A DNA stretch of 64,000 nt from Anaerococcus prevotii DSM 20548 (GTDB lineage: Bacteria; Bacillota; Clostridia; Tissierellales; Peptoniphilaceae), in the NCBI RefSeq assembly GCF_000024105.1, contig NC_013164.1:51567-115566 (forward strand), read 5' to 3'. The notes under the pieces were generated by a model, which was not told the DNA's origin, searched no databases, and saw only the letters and a program-made list of their open reading frames with translations. Below, piece after piece: positions 1 to 7,537 of this stretch. Position 1 is the first letter of the stretch, and every line of letters starts with the position of its first letter. The position numbers were made by a program, and so were the translations under genes.

Positions 1-2
1 CA

Positions 3-1466
3 GATCACGCACCAGAAGAATATAAAGACCGAAAAACCTTGTGGAACTCGGTAGAACTATTTGAGAAAAACTCTAATGCCCAACTTGCAAGAAACTTCAT
101 CATATCCCTACCAAAAGAGTTAAGCATAGAAGAAAATAAAAAGATGATAGAAGAATATGTTCAAAACAATTTTGTAAAAGAGGGAATGATAGTAGACCTA
201 GCAATTCATGATGAAAGTAGAGAGGGAAATCAAAACATTCATGCTCATATAATGACCATAGTAAGACCAATAAATGAAGATGGAACATGGGGGCAAAAAA
301 GTAAAAAAGAATATATTCTAGATGAAAAAGGAGAAAAAGTATTAAACAAAAATGGAAAACCAAAGACAAGAAAAGTAGAACTAACAACCTGGAATGATAA
401 GGGCAATGTAGAAAAATGGAGAGAAAATTTTTCAGACCTTTGCAATGAATATCTAGCAAAAAATAATATAGAAAAAAGAGTAGACCATAGGAGTTTTAAA
501 AGACAAGGCATAAAACAAATACCAACAATACATCTAGGAGCAAGTGCTAGTGCAATGGAAAGAAAAGGAATAAGAACAGAAAAAGGAGATATAAATCGTG
601 AAATAAAAAAACAGAATGAACTATTAAAAAATATAGGCAATGAAATAAAGAAAATAACATCCTGGCTAGCAGGCTTCAAATATAAGCTAAAAGAATCATA
701 TAGGGAATATAAAGACCAAAGTAAAAAGCAAATAGAAAATGAATCAGGACTCTTTAACCTCTATGAATATTTAAGCTTCTATCAAGAAATGCAAGAAAAT
801 AATAGAGCTGAATTATCATTTTATGGGAAAAGAAACAAAGCAATCTATGATCTAAAAAGATATGCAAGTGGAATAAATTATCTAAGAGAAAATAAAATAA
901 AAACCATATCAGACTTACAAGGGCATATAAGCGCCCTAAGAAGTAAAAACTCTGAAATATATAAGACCATAAAAGAAAATAGTCAAAAGATAGAAGACCT
1001 TAACAAATGTTTAGCCTATGCAAAGACTGTAAGAAAAACAAAAGCAACCTACCAAGAATATGAAAGCAAGAAAATATTCAAAGAAAGCTTCTACAAGAAT
1101 AATCAAAAGGAAATAGACCAATATATAAGGGCAAGAACCTTAATTGAAAAAATTAGTGGAAAGAAAAATTTAAGAGAAAAAGAATGGTTAGGAGAAATTA
1201 AAAACTTAGAAGATGAAATCAGTAAATTAAATACAGAGTCAGAAAAAATAAGGGAAAGATACAAGGAAATAAATCATATTAAATATGCAGTAGAAGTAGT
1301 CAATGAAGAATATGGTATCGACTTATCAATAGAAATTGACAAGGCAATCAAGAGAGGAGAAAAAGAAAGTATCATAAAAAAGATAAAAGAGTATAAGCAA
1401 GATAGTGATAACTTTAATAAAAAAAGACAAATGACCAAAGACTATTACAAAAATCAAGAAAGATAA
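3..1466 (+). CDS. MobA/MobL-family relaxase, 5' end outside window
   Basis: Conjugative relaxase that would nick the transfer origin and pilot the strand. The frame is open from the first bases of the window, so the TTG at 39 is internal and the true start lies upstream. The histidine cluster AIHD...NIHAH (about 57-70 codons after that TTG) matches the metal-binding HxH motif of MobA/MobL (MobQ-type) relaxases. The C-terminal two thirds are charged coiled coil. The last 35 residues carry the motif ESIIKKIKEYK followed by a Lys-rich end finishing in NQER, which is shared with other proteins of this element. A 57-codon gene follows, then a terminator. Family call is confident; only the length of the missing N-terminus is unknown. 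Confidence 0.88.
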   Translation, partial: DHAPEEYKDRKTLWNSVELFEKNSNAQLARNFIISLPKELSIEENKKMIEEYVQNNFVKEGMIVDLAIHDESREGNQNIHAHIMTIVRPINEDGTWGQKSKKEYILDEKGEKVLNKNGKPKTRKVELTTWNDKGNVEKWRENFSDLCNEYLAKNNIEKRVDHRSFKRQGIKQIPTIHLGASASAMERKGIRTEKGDINREIKKQNELLKNIGNEIKKITSWLAGFKYKLKESYREYKDQSKKQIENESGLFNLYEYLSFYQEMQENNRAELSFYGKRNKAIYDLKRYASGINYLRENKIKTISDLQGHISALRSKNSEIYKTIKENSQKIEDLNKCLAYAKTVRKTKATYQEYESKKIFKESFYKNNQKEIDQYIRARTLIEKISGKKNLREKEWLGEIKNLEDEISKLNTESEKIRERYKEINHIKYAVEVVNEEYGIDLSIEIDKAIKRGEKESIIKKIKEYKQDSDNFNKKRQMTKDYYKNQER

Positions 1467-1539
1467 GACCTGGTAAAAATATCTTATCCAAGCTATAATA
1501 TGACCAAACAACTAAAGGCAGATCTAGGAGGTAATAGAG

Positions 1540-1713
1540 ATGAATAAAAGGCAAGAGCTAATAGATGAACTCATAAAAGCAAATGAAGATGGAACATACA
1601 AAACATATAAAAGCACAGAAGAAATAAAAGCGATGAACAATGAAGAAGTGCAGATTATATATTCCAACATGAAAAATTATCTATCAGACAAAAGAACACA
1701 CACAAACTACTAA
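1540..1713 (+). CDS. Small conserved-looking ORF downstream of relaxase
   Basis: 57-residue ORF starting with ATG 7 nt after an AGGAGGT ribosome-binding site at 1527-1533. The product is hydrophilic with no membrane segment or cysteine motif; it begins MNKRQELIDELIKANEDGTY and ends in THTNY. It lies 73 nt after the relaxase and before a strong terminator, so it is probably cotranscribed with it. I do not recognise the family. The good ribosome-binding site and its position in a transfer operon favour a real gene. Confidence 0.55.
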   Translation: MNKRQELIDELIKANEDGTYKTYKSTEEIKAMNNEEVQIIYSNMKNYLSDKRTHTNY

Positions 1714-1760
1714 AGGTGGAAAGGTATTGTAAGCTATTTAAAAGTATAAAAGGTACAAAT
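1714..1760 (+). other. Intergenic motif shared with 4603-4648
   Basis: The segment starts AGGTGGAAAGG and ends AAAAGGTACAAA with about 25 variable bases between. The same two blocks, similarly spaced, follow the replisome-organiser gene at 4603-4648. Function unknown; it could be a conserved RNA or DNA site of the element. Confidence 0.35.
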
Positions 1761-1769
1761 ACCTAAGAA

Positions 1770-1950
1770 ATATATAAAAACATCAAAATAAAGCATTCCA
1801 CCACCAACAACCAAATAAAAACAATCAAAGGGAAGTATAGAAAAATTAAAGCCTATACTTCCCTTTTTTTAATTCAAACAAAGGAGATAAAATATGATAA
1901 ACGAAGAAATAAGCAAAGAAGCAGGTCAATTAGCAAAAGCTATAATATCG
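1770..1950 (+). repeat. Direct repeat, copy 1 (terminator plus start of pcfB)
   Basis: About 160 bp here and at 3105-3275 are about 90% identical: an AAGCATTCCACC block, the GGGAAGTATAG terminator hairpin, the AAAGGAGA ribosome-binding site and the first codons of a PcfB gene. The two copies flank the abiEii-relic/AraC cassette, so an insertion or recombination event duplicated this junction. Confidence 0.75.
1828..1870 (+). terminator. Rho-independent terminator
   Basis: AAGGGAAGTATAG pairs with CTATACTTCCCTT across a 12-nt A-rich loop and is followed by a T run. It ends the relaxase transcription unit and lies only 24 nt upstream of the truncated pcfB start, a layout repeated at 3162-3204. 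Confidence 0.85.
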
Positions 1951-1959
1951 AAAGCATAA
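1894..1959 (+). pseudogene. Truncated 5' end of a PcfB/DUF3801 gene
   Basis: 21 codons beginning MINEEISKEAGQ, the same start as the gene at 3228, with a matching ribosome-binding site. The frame then diverges and stops where it joins an abiEii relic. This is the broken left-hand copy left by the cassette insertion. Confidence 0.7.
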
Positions 1960-2009
1960 AGAGCAATATGAGAAGTCTGGCAGAGAAGAAAAATAGTATA
2001 AACATGTGA
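1944..2009 (+). pseudogene. abiEii 5' relic
   Basis: One reading frame gives NIESIK...MRSLAEKKNSINM then a stop. It matches the start of the AbiEii relic at 8122, and resembles the usual N-terminus of AbiEii nucleotidyltransferase toxins. It is cut by the AraC cassette; a further internal piece of an AbiEii gene appears at 3021. Confidence 0.55.
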
Positions 2010-2087
2010 TGCTATAATATTTGTATTAGCATTATCGGGTATAATTTAATAAATCCTTGTACAATTTAAATGAAAGGTGGTAGAAAT

Positions 2088-2936
2088 ATGGATATAATGA
2101 AATCTTTTAACTTAGCAATAGACTATATTGAAGATAACTTAACTGATGAACTTGATGAAAAAGAAATAACACGGATAACAGGATATTCATTTCCAATGTT
2201 TTCAAGAATATTTTCAATCGTATCAGGATATTCATTATCTGAATATATAAGATTAAGAAAGATGACAAATGCTGCAATTGATTTAAAAAATTCAGATAAA
2301 AGAATTATAGATATTGCAATAAAATATGGTTATAATTCTCAGGATTCTTTTGCTTTAGCTTTTAAAAGTTTTCACAAGCTAACTCCAGGTCAAGTAAAAA
2401 AAGGAGAAAAGTATCAATATTTCTCAAGAATCTACTTTTCAATTTCAGTTCAAGGAGGAAATCAAATGGATATTAAGATTGAGAAAAAGAAAGCGTTTAA
2501 AGTAGCTGGTATTAAATCAGATGTAACTAAAAGTTCAAATTTCCCAAAAGTTTGGGATAGATTGGTTGAAAAAGTACCAAGAGAAAAATTTGAAGAGTTT
2601 GGTAGTGGTCAAATCTTTGGCGTAGGATATGACTATATAATGGATGAAGAAGATTCATTTATATATTTAGCTGGTTTTGATTTAACGGATGAAGTAAAAG
2701 CTAAAGAGTTAGGTTTGGATACGCTTAGCATTCCTGAAAAAGAGTATGCTATTGTAAGCTTACAAGGACCTATACCAAAGTGTATTCACGAAGGATGGAA
2801 GTATATTATTTCATATTTCTTCCCTAAAGAAGGATATAGACATGATGAAAGTCCTGATTTTGAAGTATATGGAGATGGAGACCCTAATTCAGAAGATTAT
2901 AAAATGGAATTATGGGTTCCTATAGTAAAAGAGTAA
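2088..2936 (+). CDS. AraC-family regulator with GyrI-like effector domain
   Basis: 282-residue transcription regulator. Residues about 10-105 form the two helix-turn-helix AraC DNA-binding domain (IARITGYS-like first helix region, then IIDIAIKYGYNSQDSFALAFK). Residues about 125-282 form a GyrI-like small-molecule-binding domain, the arrangement seen in Rob/BmrR-type multidrug sensors. I chose ATG 2088 over ATG 2070 because AAAGGTGG at 2073-2080 is the ribosome-binding site. No adjacent efflux gene is present. A truncated near-identical copy lies at 8272, including the upstream 100 bp, so the cassette has been duplicated within the element. The effector is unknown. Confidence 0.85.
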   Translation: MDIMKSFNLAIDYIEDNLTDELDEKEITRITGYSFPMFSRIFSIVSGYSLSEYIRLRKMTNAAIDLKNSDKRIIDIAIKYGYNSQDSFALAFKSFHKLTPGQVKKGEKYQYFSRIYFSISVQGGNQMDIKIEKKKAFKVAGIKSDVTKSSNFPKVWDRLVEKVPREKFEEFGSGQIFGVGYDYIMDEEDSFIYLAGFDLTDEVKAKELGLDTLSIPEKEYAIVSLQGPIPKCIHEGWKYIISYFFPKEGYRHDESPDFEVYGDGDPNSEDYKMELWVPIVKE

Positions 2937-3020
2937 TTTAAATTTGTTTAACGGCATCTATCAAATGGTAGGTGCTTTTTTGATTGCTATTAGTAAAAAT
3001 AGGAATGAGTAAAAAGTCCT

Positions 3021-3152
3021 ATGAAACTTGACCTAACAACGGGAGAAGCAACAATACCAAGGGAAATAGAATACATCTATCCATGTATCTTTAGAAAAGA
3101 AGATATAAAAACATTTAAAATAAGCATTCCACCATCAAGAACAATAAAATAA
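3021..3152 (+). pseudogene. Internal fragment of an AbiEii-like toxin gene
   Basis: The frame reads MKLDLTTGEATIPREIEYIY, characteristic of the middle of AbiEii nucleotidyltransferases where a conserved beta strand precedes the export of substrate-binding residues. The match ends near 3112, where sequence shared with copy 1 of the flanking direct repeat begins. Together with 1944-2009 it shows that an abiEii gene was broken here with the AraC gene lying between its parts. Confidence 0.55.
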
Positions 3153-3275
3153 AAACAAGCAAAGGGAAGTATAGAAAAATTAAAGACTATACTTCCCTTT
3201 TTTTAATTCAAACAAAGGAGAGAAAACATGATAAACGAAGAAATAAGCAAAGAAGCAGGTCAAGCAGCACAAACC
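3105..3275 (+). repeat. Direct repeat, copy 2
   Basis: Second copy of the terminator/pcfB-start segment described at 1770-1950. This copy leads into the longer pcfB gene. Confidence 0.75.
3162..3204 (+). terminator. Rho-independent terminator upstream of pcfB
   Basis: AAGGGAAGTATAG and CTATACTTCCCTT arms separated by an A-rich loop, followed by seven or more T. It sits 24 nt upstream of the pcfB start codon and may act as an attenuator for it. Confidence 0.82.
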
Positions 3276-3614
3276 ATAATATCATACACAATAAAGGCAG
3301 CAAAAGAATCAATCAACTTAGAAAAAGAAATAAGAAAAAAGATGAAAGATACTTTAGAAAAAGCAAATGGAAACCTCAAAAGTCTTATGGGCGATGAAAT
3401 GAAAATAAAAGACCTATATAAAAAAGGACAACTAGAAAATATAAGCATAGATCAAAGCGACCTCAAAGACTTAAAAAAAGAACTAAACAAACTTGGAGTA
3501 AGTTTTTCAGTAATGAAAAACAAAGAAAGCCAAAACTATGAAGTATTCTTCCAAGCCAAAGACATAAAAGTAATGGAATATGCCTTTAAGCAAGTCATAG
3601 CCAAGGAAAAATAA
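3228..3614 (+). CDS. PcfB/DUF3801-family conjugation protein, C-terminus lost by frameshift
   Basis: 128-residue PcfB (DUF3801) protein, an accessory of Gram-positive conjugation systems often encoded next to the VirD4 coupling protein. The conserved core SVMKNKESQNYEVFFQAKDIKVMEYAF matches the second copy at 12131. The frame stops in an A-rich run at about 3607-3620. Directly downstream another frame continues as KKEKESILKQIKKYKDL and runs to a stop at 3755-3757, giving the length and tail expected for the family. A one-base slip in the A tract therefore probably removed the last 45 residues. A second intact PcfB exists, so this copy may be dispensable. Confidence 0.8.
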   Translation: MINEEISKEAGQAAQTIISYTIKAAKESINLEKEIRKKMKDTLEKANGNLKSLMGDEMKIKDLYKKGQLENISIDQSDLKDLKKELNKLGVSFSVMKNKESQNYEVFFQAKDIKVMEYAFKQVIAKEK

Positions 3615-3802
3615 AAAAAGAAAAAGAAAGTATTCTAAAACAAATAAAGAAATACAAAGACCTATCCAATAAAAAGGATAAGACAAAAGAGAAAGTCAAA
3701 AGGAAAGTAAAAGAAAAAGTAAAACCAAACAAAAAAGACATGACCAGAGAAATCTAAGGGAGTAACGGAAAGTTACACCCTTAAATAACCACAATAACAA
3801 GA

Positions 3803-3848
3803 CTTCCGAAAATCGGAAATTAAGAATTTCGATTATCGAAAATCAAGA
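3803..3848 (+). repeat. Two 23-bp iterons upstream of the replication gene
   Basis: Two tandem 23-nt units, each with a dyad (TTCCGA-AAA-TCGGAA and TTTCGA-TTA-TCGAAA) followed by an AAG/CAAGA tail. The same 23-nt periodicity and core occur inside the RepA_N gene at 10928-11019. The position, 12 nt before the replisome-organiser gene, suggests a replication-origin or Rep-binding site. Confidence 0.65.
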
Positions 3849-3859
3849 AAGGAACAGAT

Positions 3860-4594
3860 ATGGCAGCAAACAAAAGATATTATTGGATAAAACTAAAAGA
3901 AGAATTTTTCACAGACAAGAGGATAAAAAGATTGAGGAGAATATCGGGAGGAGATACCTACACGATAATCTACCTCAAACTTTTACTACTAAGCCTAAAA
4001 GATGAGGGCAAACTCTATTATGACGGAGTAGAAAGTGATTTTATAAAAGAGTTAGCACTAACCATAGATGAAACAGACGATGATGTAATGGTTACAGTTA
4101 ATTACTTAATCAATCAAGGCTTATTAGAAGTTGTAACAGAAAATGATGAATACTATTTAACTGAAATACCAAACTTAATCGGATCAGAAACAGCCTGGGC
4201 AGAGAAAAAAAGAAGATACAGACAAAATAAACAGAAGACATTGTCCTTAATGAGTCCAACCCATGTCCGACAAGAGATAGAGATAGAGAAAGATATAGAG
4301 ATAGATAAAGAGAGAGAGGGAGAGATAGAAAAAGATAAAAAGTCCACCCCCATCTTTTATGGAGAATTCAAAAATGTAAGGCTAAGCAAAGAAGAATATA
4401 AAAACCTTAAAGAAAAATTAAACTCACACACAGAAATAATGATAAATAAACTATCAAGATACATGGAAAGCAGTGGTAAGACCTATCAAAACCACTATGT
4501 GACAATCTTAAAATGGTATGAAGAAGATAAAGATAAACTAACACAGAAAGGTTTAAATAAAAAAATGAACTATGATTTAGGAGAATCTTTATAG
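3860..4594 (+). CDS. Phage replisome-organiser-like replication protein
   Basis: 244-residue protein. The N-terminal 110 residues (RYYWIKLKEEFF..KRIKRLRRI..GDTYTIIYLKLLLLS) match the phage replisome organiser N-terminal winged-helix domain that binds origin DNA. A charged linker of repeated I-E-K/D follows. The last 70 residues (EEYKNLKEKLN...YMESSGKTYQNHYVTILKWY...MNYDLGESL) are closely related to the C-terminus of the RepA_N protein at 10541, although the N-termini are unrelated, so a common C-terminal partner domain has been joined to two different DNA-binding heads. Two iterons lie immediately upstream. The gene probably initiates replication of the excised element. Confidence 0.8.
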   Translation: MAANKRYYWIKLKEEFFTDKRIKRLRRISGGDTYTIIYLKLLLLSLKDEGKLYYDGVESDFIKELALTIDETDDDVMVTVNYLINQGLLEVVTENDEYYLTEIPNLIGSETAWAEKKRRYRQNKQKTLSLMSPTHVRQEIEIEKDIEIDKEREGEIEKDKKSTPIFYGEFKNVRLSKEEYKNLKEKLNSHTEIMINKLSRYMESSGKTYQNHYVTILKWYEEDKDKLTQKGLNKKMNYDLGESL

Positions 4595-4602
4595 GTAAAA
4601 AG

Positions 4603-4648
4603 AGGTGGAAAGGCACTATTAAAGACTTTAAGTCTAAAAAGGTACAAA
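4603..4648 (+). other. Intergenic motif, second copy
   Basis: AGGTGGAAAGG ... AAAAAGGTACAAA, similar to 1714-1760, again directly downstream of a gene. A small AGACT-TTAA-GTCT hairpin lies between the two blocks in this copy. Confidence 0.35.
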
Positions 4649-4748
4649 GTATGCCAGAGATAATAAAAATGTAAATATGACACTTAAAAGGCGATTAGAA
4701 TAAATTAAAGGAAATGTTAGAAGACTTTTAGATGACAATTACCAAGAG

Positions 4749-4795
4749 GGTCTAATTTTCACTGTTACTTATGCAGTGAGAATTGGACCTTTTTA
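4749..4795 (+). terminator. Strong Rho-independent terminator
   Basis: GGTCTAATTTTCACTG pairs with CAGTGAGAATTGGACC (two G-T pairs) and is followed by TTTTT. A degenerate second copy of the left half (TTACCAAGAAAGG...TTTTCACTGTTA) lies at about 4824-4856. Confidence 0.85.
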
Positions 4796-5280
4796 CATAA
4801 GCAAATTCTATTTCAAAATTGGTTACCAAGAAAGGCTTTTTTTCACTGTTAAGTATAAGAGGGTAATTTAAAGAATTTTGTTACATCAAGATAATTATTT
4901 TCTGATCGACAAATTTTAAAAAGATTAATAACTCTCGATAAATTTTGAACCTTAATAATTGAATAGACCAAGACAAGACGTTAATTATTTTTGGAGCGTA
5001 ATAACCTAGCCGCCAAGATCTTTCTGCTGAATAATTCGGCAAAACAAGTACTGCTAAGCAAAAAGAAAGTGAGCGATAAGTAAGAGTTTGAATATAGGGA
5101 GGGATACCCTATCCGCTATGAAGAAAATGAGGATAATGATACTTCTAAGGTTGAAGCCGGCTCATCCGGAATAGAGGCGGAGGTGAGATTCCTATGTTGC
5201 TAATCCAAAGCACTTGTCAATGTCGTAAAACTTAATTAAACAAATAATTATTAGATATAAAACTTTAGAGGAGGTATATA
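4796..5280 (+). other. Gene-poor stretch with a short coding relic
   Basis: No intact gene. From 5084 to 5203 one frame is open (YREGYPIRYEENEDNDTSKV...ending RFLCC) with more GC-rich codons than its surroundings. It looks like the 3' end of a foreign gene that I do not recognise. It marks a likely junction of the recombinase segment. Confidence 0.35.
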
Positions 5281-5442
5281 TTGGACAATGACTGGAATGG
5301 ATTGGCTGATTTAATAGCAAATCTGATTGCAAAATATGCTGGTGCTTTAGATTTAGATAATCTGCCCGATCCAACGCCAGCAAAAAATCAAGAGATGAAA
5401 AATAGTTTTGACATGGCAAAAACACAAATTGAGACGGACTAA
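5281..5442 (+). CDS. Small ORF preceding the serine recombinase
   Basis: 53-residue acidic protein starting with TTG 5 nt after GGAGGTATATA-type spacing from the ribosome-binding site at 5269-5276. It begins MDNDWNGLADLIANLIAKYA and ends in QIETD. No known domain is recognised. It precedes the recombinase by 97 nt, and the recombinase promoter overlaps its stop codon, so it may be a recombination-directionality or regulatory partner. That role is inferred from position only. Confidence 0.5.
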   Translation: MDNDWNGLADLIANLIAKYAGALDLDNLPDPTPAKNQEMKNSFDMAKTQIETD

Positions 5443-5457
5443 TAAAAGTGTTATAAT
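5429..5457 (+). promoter_or_regulatory. Promoter of the serine recombinase
   Basis: TTGAGA at 5429-5434 and TATAAT at 5452-5457 are separated by 17 nt. The initiation point would lie about 75 nt upstream of the recombinase start. Confidence 0.65.
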
Positions 5458-5539
5458 ATACTTGAAATGATAGTCCAAACTTAAATTCAAAAATCAAAGT
5501 TTATATATGATATAGAAAAATTATAATGAGGTTAATGCT

Positions 5540-7216
5540 ATGTTAAAAGAAAAAATAAAAGTATACCTCTATACACGAGTATCTACGTCAATACAGATAG
5601 AAGGGTATTCGTTAGAGGCACAAAAATCACGAATGAAAGCTTTTGCTATTTACAACGATTACGAAATTGTCGGAGAGTATGAAGATGCCGGAAAGTCTGG
5701 CAAGTCTATTGAAGGTAGAAAACAGTTCAATCGAATGATGGAAGATATAAAATCTGGAAAAGATGGAGTATCTTTTGTTCTTGTGTTTAAGTTATCAAGA
5801 TTTGCAAGAAATGCAGCTGATGTTCTTTCTACACTTCAGATAATGCAGGATTATGGAGTTAATCTTATCTGTGTTGAAGATGGCATTGATTCATCTAAAG
5901 ATGCCGGGAAACTAATGATTTCTGTTTTATCAGCTGTGGCTGAAATAGAAAGAGAAAACATACGTATTCAAACAATGGAAGGTCGCATTCAAAAAGCAAG
6001 GGAAGGAAAATGGAATGGTGGCTTTGCTCCGTATGGATATAAACTTGAAGACGGCAAGCTGTTTATAAATGAGGAAGAGGCAGTTGCCATAAGAACGATT
6101 TTCGACCAGTATGTAAATACTACGATAGGAGCCAATGGGCTATCTAAATACTTAGAGAATCATGGAATTAGAAAAATCCCAAGACAGAATGGTAAGAATC
6201 CTTTGTTTGATGCAGGTCTTATAAGAAAGATATTAAAGAATCCTGTATATAATGGGAAAATAGCATTTGGAAGAAGAACTTTAGAAAAAGTTCATGGTAC
6301 AAGAAATGAATATAAGCAGGTTGAACAAGATGAGTATCTAATATCTGAAGGGATACATGAAGCTATAGTTTCCGATGAAGTTTGGCAAGCTGCTCAGGTT
6401 AAGCTAAAATCTCAAGCAAAGAAATATGAACATGTGAATAAAGGAAAAGATACACGCACACACTTACTTTCTGGAATTGTAAAATGCCCGATATGTGGAG
6501 TGGGAATGTTTGGAAACAAGTGTACCAAGAAAAAGAAAGATGGCACAAAGTATAAAGATTTTTATTACTATGGTTGTAAGCATAGGCAGATGATAAGAGG
6601 TCATAAGTGTACATTCAGTAAGCAAATTAGAGAAGAATTGTTAGATGATGCTGTTGCAGAGGTAATTGTCAAGATAGTAAGTAATCCGAAGTTTGCTTCT
6701 ATGATGCAAGAAAAAATCAACATGAAGGTGGATACCTCTGAAATAGAAAAAGAAATAGATAATTACCAAAAGGAATTGAGGAAGAGTCATTCTACAAAGT
6801 TTAAGCTAATTGAGGAAATAGATAATTTAGATGTTGAAGATAAGCATTACAAGAGAAGAAAACAGGATTTAGATGATAGACTTTATCGTATGTATGACAA
6901 AATAGATGAATTAGAATCATCACTAATTGATGCGAAAGCAAAGAAACAGACTATTGAAGCTGAAAAATTAACAGGAGATAACATATATAAGGTTCTGATC
7001 TATTTTGATAAACTCTATAAAGTTATGAATGATGTAGAGCGTAGACAGTTAATTACAGCTTTGATTTCTGAAATTCAAGTTTATGAAGAAAAACAACCTA
7101 ACGGACAATGGCTAAAATCAATTACTTTCAAGCTCCCAATTATAGACGATGACTTGAATATAAGTTTGGACAATGATGAACAAGTTGAGGCTATAGCGTT
7201 GATACAAAAGATGTAA
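5540..7216 (+). CDS. Large serine recombinase (integrase/transposase)
   Basis: 558-residue site-specific recombinase that would excise and integrate a mobile element through a serine-DNA intermediate. The resolvase domain occupies residues 6-150, with the nucleophile in RVS (Ser15) and the conserved arginine region LSRFARN. The recombinase domain follows at about 165-290. A zinc ribbon CPICGVGMFG...CKH...KC lies at about 316-355, then a coiled coil at about 395-480, the standard plan of large serine recombinases. ATG 5540 follows GAGG at a workable spacing, and a 17-nt-spaced promoter lies upstream. Whether it mobilises the conjugation module to its right or a separate element to its left is not shown by the sequence. 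Confidence 0.92.
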   Translation: MLKEKIKVYLYTRVSTSIQIEGYSLEAQKSRMKAFAIYNDYEIVGEYEDAGKSGKSIEGRKQFNRMMEDIKSGKDGVSFVLVFKLSRFARNAADVLSTLQIMQDYGVNLICVEDGIDSSKDAGKLMISVLSAVAEIERENIRIQTMEGRIQKAREGKWNGGFAPYGYKLEDGKLFINEEEAVAIRTIFDQYVNTTIGANGLSKYLENHGIRKIPRQNGKNPLFDAGLIRKILKNPVYNGKIAFGRRTLEKVHGTRNEYKQVEQDEYLISEGIHEAIVSDEVWQAAQVKLKSQAKKYEHVNKGKDTRTHLLSGIVKCPICGVGMFGNKCTKKKKDGTKYKDFYYYGCKHRQMIRGHKCTFSKQIREELLDDAVAEVIVKIVSNPKFASMMQEKINMKVDTSEIEKEIDNYQKELRKSHSTKFKLIEEIDNLDVEDKHYKRRKQDLDDRLYRMYDKIDELESSLIDAKAKKQTIEAEKLTGDNIYKVLIYFDKLYKVMNDVERRQLITALISEIQVYEEKQPNGQWLKSITFKLPIIDDDLNISLDNDEQVEAIALIQKM

Positions 7217-7481
7217 ATTTAGAAATCCTTCATTTCAAGCAATTTTATAAGCATTTTGTCTTCGATAAAGATGAAGAAGGATACGTCAAAAAGACTCAAA
7301 AAAACTTCATGGATGTAAGAGTTGTTTTGAGACTAGTATGAGGAGACACAAAGAAAAATTTAATAAGATAAACTCATTTTGTACTTTCTACAAGAGTGGC
7401 TTAAAAAGCTGCTCTTTTTTTATTGAAAGGGAGTAAGGATTCGTTACATCCTTTTCAAAATACAAAACTCTAATAGCCAAC
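7217..7481 (+). other. Non-coding stretch after the recombinase
   Basis: No intact gene. The sequence TTGTTTTGAGACTAGTA at about 7321-7337 recurs at about 55473-55489 next to the cluster B precursor. It could be a recombination-site remnant or a chance match in AT-rich DNA. A terminator follows at 7393. Confidence 0.35.
7393..7421 (+). terminator. Rho-independent terminator
   Basis: AGAGTGGCTT pairs with AAGCTGCTCT (two G-T pairs) over an AAA loop and is followed by a T run. It separates the recombinase from the AbiEi gene. Confidence 0.75.
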
Positions 7482-7517
7482 TTTACATATTCGCTTTTAT
7501 AACATATAATAAAAGCG
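7482..7517 (+). promoter_or_regulatory. Promoter and palindromic operator of the AbiEi gene
   Basis: TTTACA at 7482-7487 and TATAAT at 7505-7510 with a 17-nt spacer. The dyad CGCTTTTAT ... ATAAAAGCG (7492-7517) covers the spacer and the -10 box. AbiEi antitoxins of this family are known to repress their own operon by binding inverted repeats, and this site fits that role. Confidence 0.7.
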
Positions 7518-7537
7518 TAAACGAGAGGAGGCGGACT

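Noticed and set aside
100..679. Long minus-strand ORFs opposite the relaxase gene
   Set aside because: They are antisense reflections of an A-rich gene, giving Phe/Leu/Ser-rich nonsense without ribosome-binding sites. The same applies to other minus-strand ORFs across the window except the relaxase relic at 54548-55006.
7321..7337. 17-bp match TTGTTTTGAGACTAGTA with 55473-55489 as a possible attachment-site pair
   Set aside because: A 17-bp match in AT-rich sequence of this length can arise by chance, and no target-gene fragment or recombinase crossover feature accompanies it. Only noted in passing.
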